Below, piece by piece: positions 61,259-64,000 of a DNA stretch of 64,000 bases. How positions within the stretch are numbered: the first letter of the stretch is position 1; each line of letters begins with the position of its first letter. The notes under the pieces were generated by a model. The model was not told the DNA's origin. It worked only from the letters and a program-made list of their open reading frames with translations, and ran no database searches. Both the position numbers and the translations under genes were made by a program. The DNA comes from JANQEU01 sp965242805 (GTDB lineage: Bacteria; Bacteroidota; Bacteroidia; Cytophagales; Cyclobacteriaceae), in NCBI GenBank assembly GCA_965242805.1, contig CBDETD010000002.1:4154001-4218000 (forward strand), in the 5' to 3' direction.

Positions 61259-62485
61259 TTAATTTATGGCATTGAATTCCATTTGGATACCGATGGATTC
61301 CAGATCTTTCCAGAAATCAGGATAGGATTTCCTGACAACGTCAGGATTTTCAATTGTAATTCTTCTTGCCATAGATATCGGTGCAAAAGCCATGGCCATA
61401 CGATGATCATCATAGGTTGCGATTTCAGATATATTTTCGGGTAGAGTACCGGGCACCAATTTCCATTCTTTGCCGGATTCTATCAATTGACAATCCAGTT
61501 TTGATAATTCACCTTGCATCGCCGTGATCCTGTCCGTTTCCTTGATTTTCAAACTTTCAAGTCCAGTCATTTCAAGGTAGATCCCCTTGATTGCTGCCGC
61601 AACCATTACCGTTTGTGCAAGGTCAGGACAATCCCTGAAGTCTATAGATAATGATTGGAGGGAAGATGAATCATTTTTAATCCTGACTCCATCTGATTCG
61701 TATTTGGTTGTCACACCCATTCCTTCCATAACGTTTGCAATCCGTTGATCTCCCTGATGACTATCTTTTCTCAAATCCTTGAGTTTGAATTCAGAATTTT
61801 GGTTTAATGCACAAATTGAATACCAATAACTTGCTCCTGACCAATCACCTTCAACTTCATATTCATTGATCAGATATTCCTGGGGATCTATTGCGATCAC
61901 ATTACCGTCCCAAATATGTTCGATCCCGAAATGTGTCATCAGGCTTAAGGTCATATTGATGTAGGGAATACTATAGATCTCTCCCGTCAATTTCAATTCC
62001 AATCCTTGCGGTAAAACCGGTGCGATCATAAGTAATGCACTGATGTACTGACTGCTTATGTTCCCTGGGATCGAAATTTTATTTGTTCGCTGTTGTACCA
62101 CTTTGGAAATTCTCAGGGGTGGAAATCCTTCAATTTCCAGATATTCTATGGTGGAGCCCAATTCTCGAAGTGCGTCAACCAATAAAGCGATGGGTCGTTC
62201 CTTCATTCTAGCTGAGCCTGTAATAATGTGATCCTCCCCCCTTACAGCAAGAAAAGCGGTGCAAAATCTCATCGTTGTACCTGCGTCCAATACATCCCAT
62301 TTGTTAGTCCTGGTATTGAGCAGTCTCTGCATAGTTTCAGTGTCTCGGGCATTGGAAAGGTTTTTCAGTGATAGACCACCAGATAGAGCATTCATAATAA
62401 GCACCCTGTTGCTTTCACTTTTGGATGAATTCAAATCAATTTGGCCCGATAGTTGTTTTCTATTGTGATAGAGTGTTAAACTCAT
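61259..62485 (-). CDS. aroA: 3-phosphoshikimate 1-carboxyvinyltransferase (EPSP synthase)
   Basis: Sixth step of the shikimate pathway, 408 residues. SSKSESNRVLIMNALSGG is the N-terminal PEP/shikimate motif (K and S residues kept), DAGTTMRFCTAFLAVRG replaces the common NAGT with DAGT, and the C-terminal DDHRMAMAFAPIS is intact. It is slightly shorter than the E. coli enzyme. aroB lies upstream on the same strand, separated by a small oppositely oriented gene. Confidence 0.95.
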   Translation of the reverse strand: MSLTLYHNRKQLSGQIDLNSSKSESNRVLIMNALSGGLSLKNLSNARDTETMQRLLNTRTNKWDVLDAGTTMRFCTAFLAVRGEDHIITGSARMKERPIALLVDALRELGSTIEYLEIEGFPPLRISKVVQQRTNKISIPGNISSQYISALLMIAPVLPQGLELKLTGEIYSIPYINMTLSLMTHFGIEHIWDGNVIAIDPQEYLINEYEVEGDWSGASYWYSICALNQNSEFKLKDLRKDSHQGDQRIANVMEGMGVTTKYESDGVRIKNDSSSLQSLSIDFRDCPDLAQTVMVAAAIKGIYLEMTGLESLKIKETDRITAMQGELSKLDCQLIESGKEWKLVPGTLPENISEIATYDDHRMAMAFAPISMARRITIENPDVVRKSYPDFWKDLESIGIQMEFNAIN

Positions 62486-62543
62486 TTTGAATTTTAATAT
62501 GGTTTACAACTTTTTGAAACCTAAAAACGTCTAATAAAGTAAT

Positions 62544-62699
62544 ATGTCAGTTTCCAAAACAATATTCACTTTTCTGGTAACCGCAATATTAGGTGCTTTT
62601 ACCTTTTTACTAGCTGGGTCTACAAAGGGATTGAAAAATAAACTGAGCACGTTAAACCTGGGCACTAAAAAACAGGATAGCGAGAGTATGTTTGTTTAG
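62544..62699 (+). CDS. Small single-pass membrane protein (51 aa)
   Basis: An open frame in the aroA-aroB gap on the opposite strand: ATG 62544, TAG 62697-62699. The N-terminal half is a hydrophobic helix (about residues 5-24, FTFLVTAILGAFTFLLAG), then a basic-polar tail (STKGLKNKLSTLNLGTKKQ). It resembles YtxH-like small membrane proteins only in layout. Its stop overlaps the aroB stop in TTAG, the same arrangement as two other convergent pairs here, which supports it being a real gene. No function known. Confidence 0.5.
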   Translation: MSVSKTIFTFLVTAILGAFTFLLAGSTKGLKNKLSTLNLGTKKQDSESMFV

Positions 62700-63733
62700 A
62701 GGGATCGGTAATTCTCTAACACGTCGTTTATTTCACTTTCTGGGACTTTTTGGTCGTATTGACAGGTACCAATTGAACTTAGCAGAGAAAATCTTACTTC
62801 TTTGCCTACATTCTTTTTGTCCTGTAAAAGAAGAGCCTTTACCTCTAGGGGATCCGGTAATTTCTGTAGTTTACCGAAAAACCCGAGGATGGTATTCACT
62901 ACCTCATCCGCCTCTTTCCTTGAAAGTCCCAGGATACTTTTAGAAAGTTGCGTTTCCATGATCATACCAGCTGCAATAGCCTCACCATGGAGAATCGGTT
63001 TACCCGCATTGAGCAATGCAGTTTCAATGGCATGACCAATTGTATGTCCGAAGTTTAGAATCTTTCTTAATCCCATTTCCAGTGGGTCATTTTCTACCAC
63101 TTCACTTTTAATTACGACGGATTTTTCAAGGATTTTCTGCCAATCTTTTACGCTGGTCAAACTTTGCTGACTACAATTTTCCCAATACACTCTGTCCCAT
63201 ATCAATCCATGCTTCAATACTTCCGCATATCCCGATCTCAATTCCCGGTCTGGCAATGTTTCCAGAAATCCCTCCCATATAATAACGGAGTCTGGTGTCC
63301 TGAAGCATCCTATATGATTCTTGAGTCCCTCAAAATCCACACCCAGTTTACCCCCAATGCTTGCATCAACTTGTGATAGTAAGGTGGTTGGGACATTAAT
63401 GAAAGGAATCCCACGTTTGTAAGTCGAAGCCACAAAACCACCCATATCTCCTATTACACCACCCCCAAGATTGATCAACAGTGATTTCCTTGTAAATTGA
63501 AATTCGGTCAAACCTTTCCAGATCTTCAAACAAGTCTCAATGTTTTTGGCTTGCTCACCACTTTCAATTTTTATGGATTGATGATTATTTATGTCTAATC
63601 GACCCAGACAATCCCTTTCCGTATTTTCATCCACCAATATTCCAATTTTGTCAGGATTGATTTCTTCAATTACCTGATCTATTGTCTTATTTGGGTCATT
63701 TGTGATCTTGATATATTCGGGAGTTGCATCCAT
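62696..63733 (-). CDS. aroB: 3-dehydroquinate synthase
   Basis: NAD-dependent second step of the shikimate pathway. 345 residues from ATG 63733. LLINLGGGVIGDMGGFVAST is the NAD-binding glycine loop, KRGIPFINVPTTLLSQVDAS follows, and GGKLGVDFEGLKNHIGCF, EVLKHGLIWD and the metal-ligand region LNFGHTIGHAIE are intact (quoted in parts). Co-directional with aroA. The divergent proline dehydrogenase gene starts 95 bp away. Confidence 0.96.
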   Translation of the reverse strand: MDATPEYIKITNDPNKTIDQVIEEINPDKIGILVDENTERDCLGRLDINNHQSIKIESGEQAKNIETCLKIWKGLTEFQFTRKSLLINLGGGVIGDMGGFVASTYKRGIPFINVPTTLLSQVDASIGGKLGVDFEGLKNHIGCFRTPDSVIIWEGFLETLPDRELRSGYAEVLKHGLIWDRVYWENCSQQSLTSVKDWQKILEKSVVIKSEVVENDPLEMGLRKILNFGHTIGHAIETALLNAGKPILHGEAIAAGMIMETQLSKSILGLSRKEADEVVNTILGFFGKLQKLPDPLEVKALLLQDKKNVGKEVRFSLLSSIGTCQYDQKVPESEINDVLENYRSL

Positions 63734-63791
63734 GTGGAGCACGATTAAAGATTAACGCGAATCTAAACCATTAAACTATACACCTCGTTGC

Positions 63792-63799
63792 TATATTTG
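63792..63799 (+). promoter_or_regulatory. Promoter core of the proline dehydrogenase gene
   Basis: TATATTTG at 63792-63799 fits the Bacteroidota -7 element, 30 bp before ATG 63829. A -33 TTTG is not evident. Confidence 0.5.
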
Positions 63800-63828
63800 C
63801 CATTTTCAAACAACATGACCCTGTATAA

Positions 63829-64000
63829 ATGAATTTTGAAGATACGAAAGTAGCATTTGAGTCTAAGTCTGATCACGAGCTAAAAAAGACTCATTTCGTT
63901 TTTTCAACAATGAAAAAGCCCTGGATGGTGAAGATGGGGACAGCTGCCACAGTCGGAGCATTAAAACTTGGCCTTCCCGTAAAAGGTATGATCAAGCGAA
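63829..64000 (+). CDS. Proline dehydrogenase, N-terminal part (3' truncated by window edge)
   Basis: 57 codons are visible, starting MNFEDTKVAFESKSDHELKK and continuing FSTMKKPWMVKMGTAAT, then GLPVKGMIK. This is the conserved N-terminus of the short monofunctional FAD-dependent proline dehydrogenases of Bacteroidota, which oxidise proline to pyrroline-5-carboxylate. The catalytic barrel is outside the window. Identification relies on the N-terminal pattern only. Confidence 0.8.
   Translation, partial: MNFEDTKVAFESKSDHELKKTHFVFSTMKKPWMVKMGTAATVGALKLGLPVKGMIKR

Noticed and set aside
1..64000. CRISPR arrays, insertion sequences, prophage genes, rRNA operons
   Set aside because: Looked for direct repeat arrays, transposase motifs and integrase-like proteins and found none; the window is nearly all housekeeping genes.

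Overview
The window is a chromosomal segment of a Bacteroidota bacterium, most likely of the Cytophagales type. I see no phage, transposon, CRISPR array or rRNA gene. The lineage evidence is: promoter cores of the TAnnTTTG form without Shine-Dalgarno sites, a DUF3467 gene directly after rpoC, a Wzi-like outer-membrane protein, a PorE-like TPR/beta-propeller/OmpA protein, a cytoplasmic type of zinc-finger anti-sigma factor, and zinc-less forms of S14, S4 and L36.

Layout. 1-627: 3' end of ahcY with a strong terminator. 679-6666: surface-polysaccharide cluster of four GT4-like glycosyltransferases and a Wzi-type porin, two genes facing right and three facing left, almost all overlapping. 6809-8836: ECF sigma factor, its small ZAS anti-sigma factor, gmk and nadD. 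8833-10691 (minus): frr, pyrH and a biotin carboxyl carrier protein, whose start lies only 10 bp from the divergent start of a lipoprotein M1 aminopeptidase (10702-13191).

13226-43873 is the core gene-expression block: tRNA-Tyr, tRNA-Gly, tRNA-Thr, tuf, tRNA-Trp, secE, nusG, rplKAJL, rpoBC, DUF3467, then rpsL, rpsG, fusA, rpsJ, terminator, new promoter, the S10/spc/alpha genes from rplC to rplQ. rpmD and rpmJ are present. The str-S10-spc-alpha gene order is conserved, but the signals split it: a perfect terminator follows rpsJ, a promoter precedes rplC, and another promoter precedes rpsH. After it come carA and eno (overlapping), a DivIC/FtsB-like division protein and a small outer-membrane barrel.

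47209-64000 is mixed housekeeping: an Ldh-family dehydrogenase, Ppx/GppA phosphatase, a PccB-SDR-M42 peptidase operon (the carboxyltransferase is a plausible partner of the biotin carrier at 10185), a TonB-C/TPR protein, the PorE-like OmpA protein, an STAS-like protein, an MltB transglycosylase coupled to an Asp/Glu racemase, an SRPBCC-GyrI fusion operon, a histidine phosphatase, aroA, a small membrane protein, aroB, and the 5' end of proline dehydrogenase.

I did not find a clearly new multi-gene system. The most interesting signals are regulatory or structural: competing hairpins in the rplL-rpoB gap with a TTG-started rpoB, hairpins placed right after the promoter core at several translation-machinery promoters, an L17 with a long acidic tail, an SDR that has lost the YxxxK catalytic pair, and repeated convergent gene pairs whose stop codons share one tetranucleotide.
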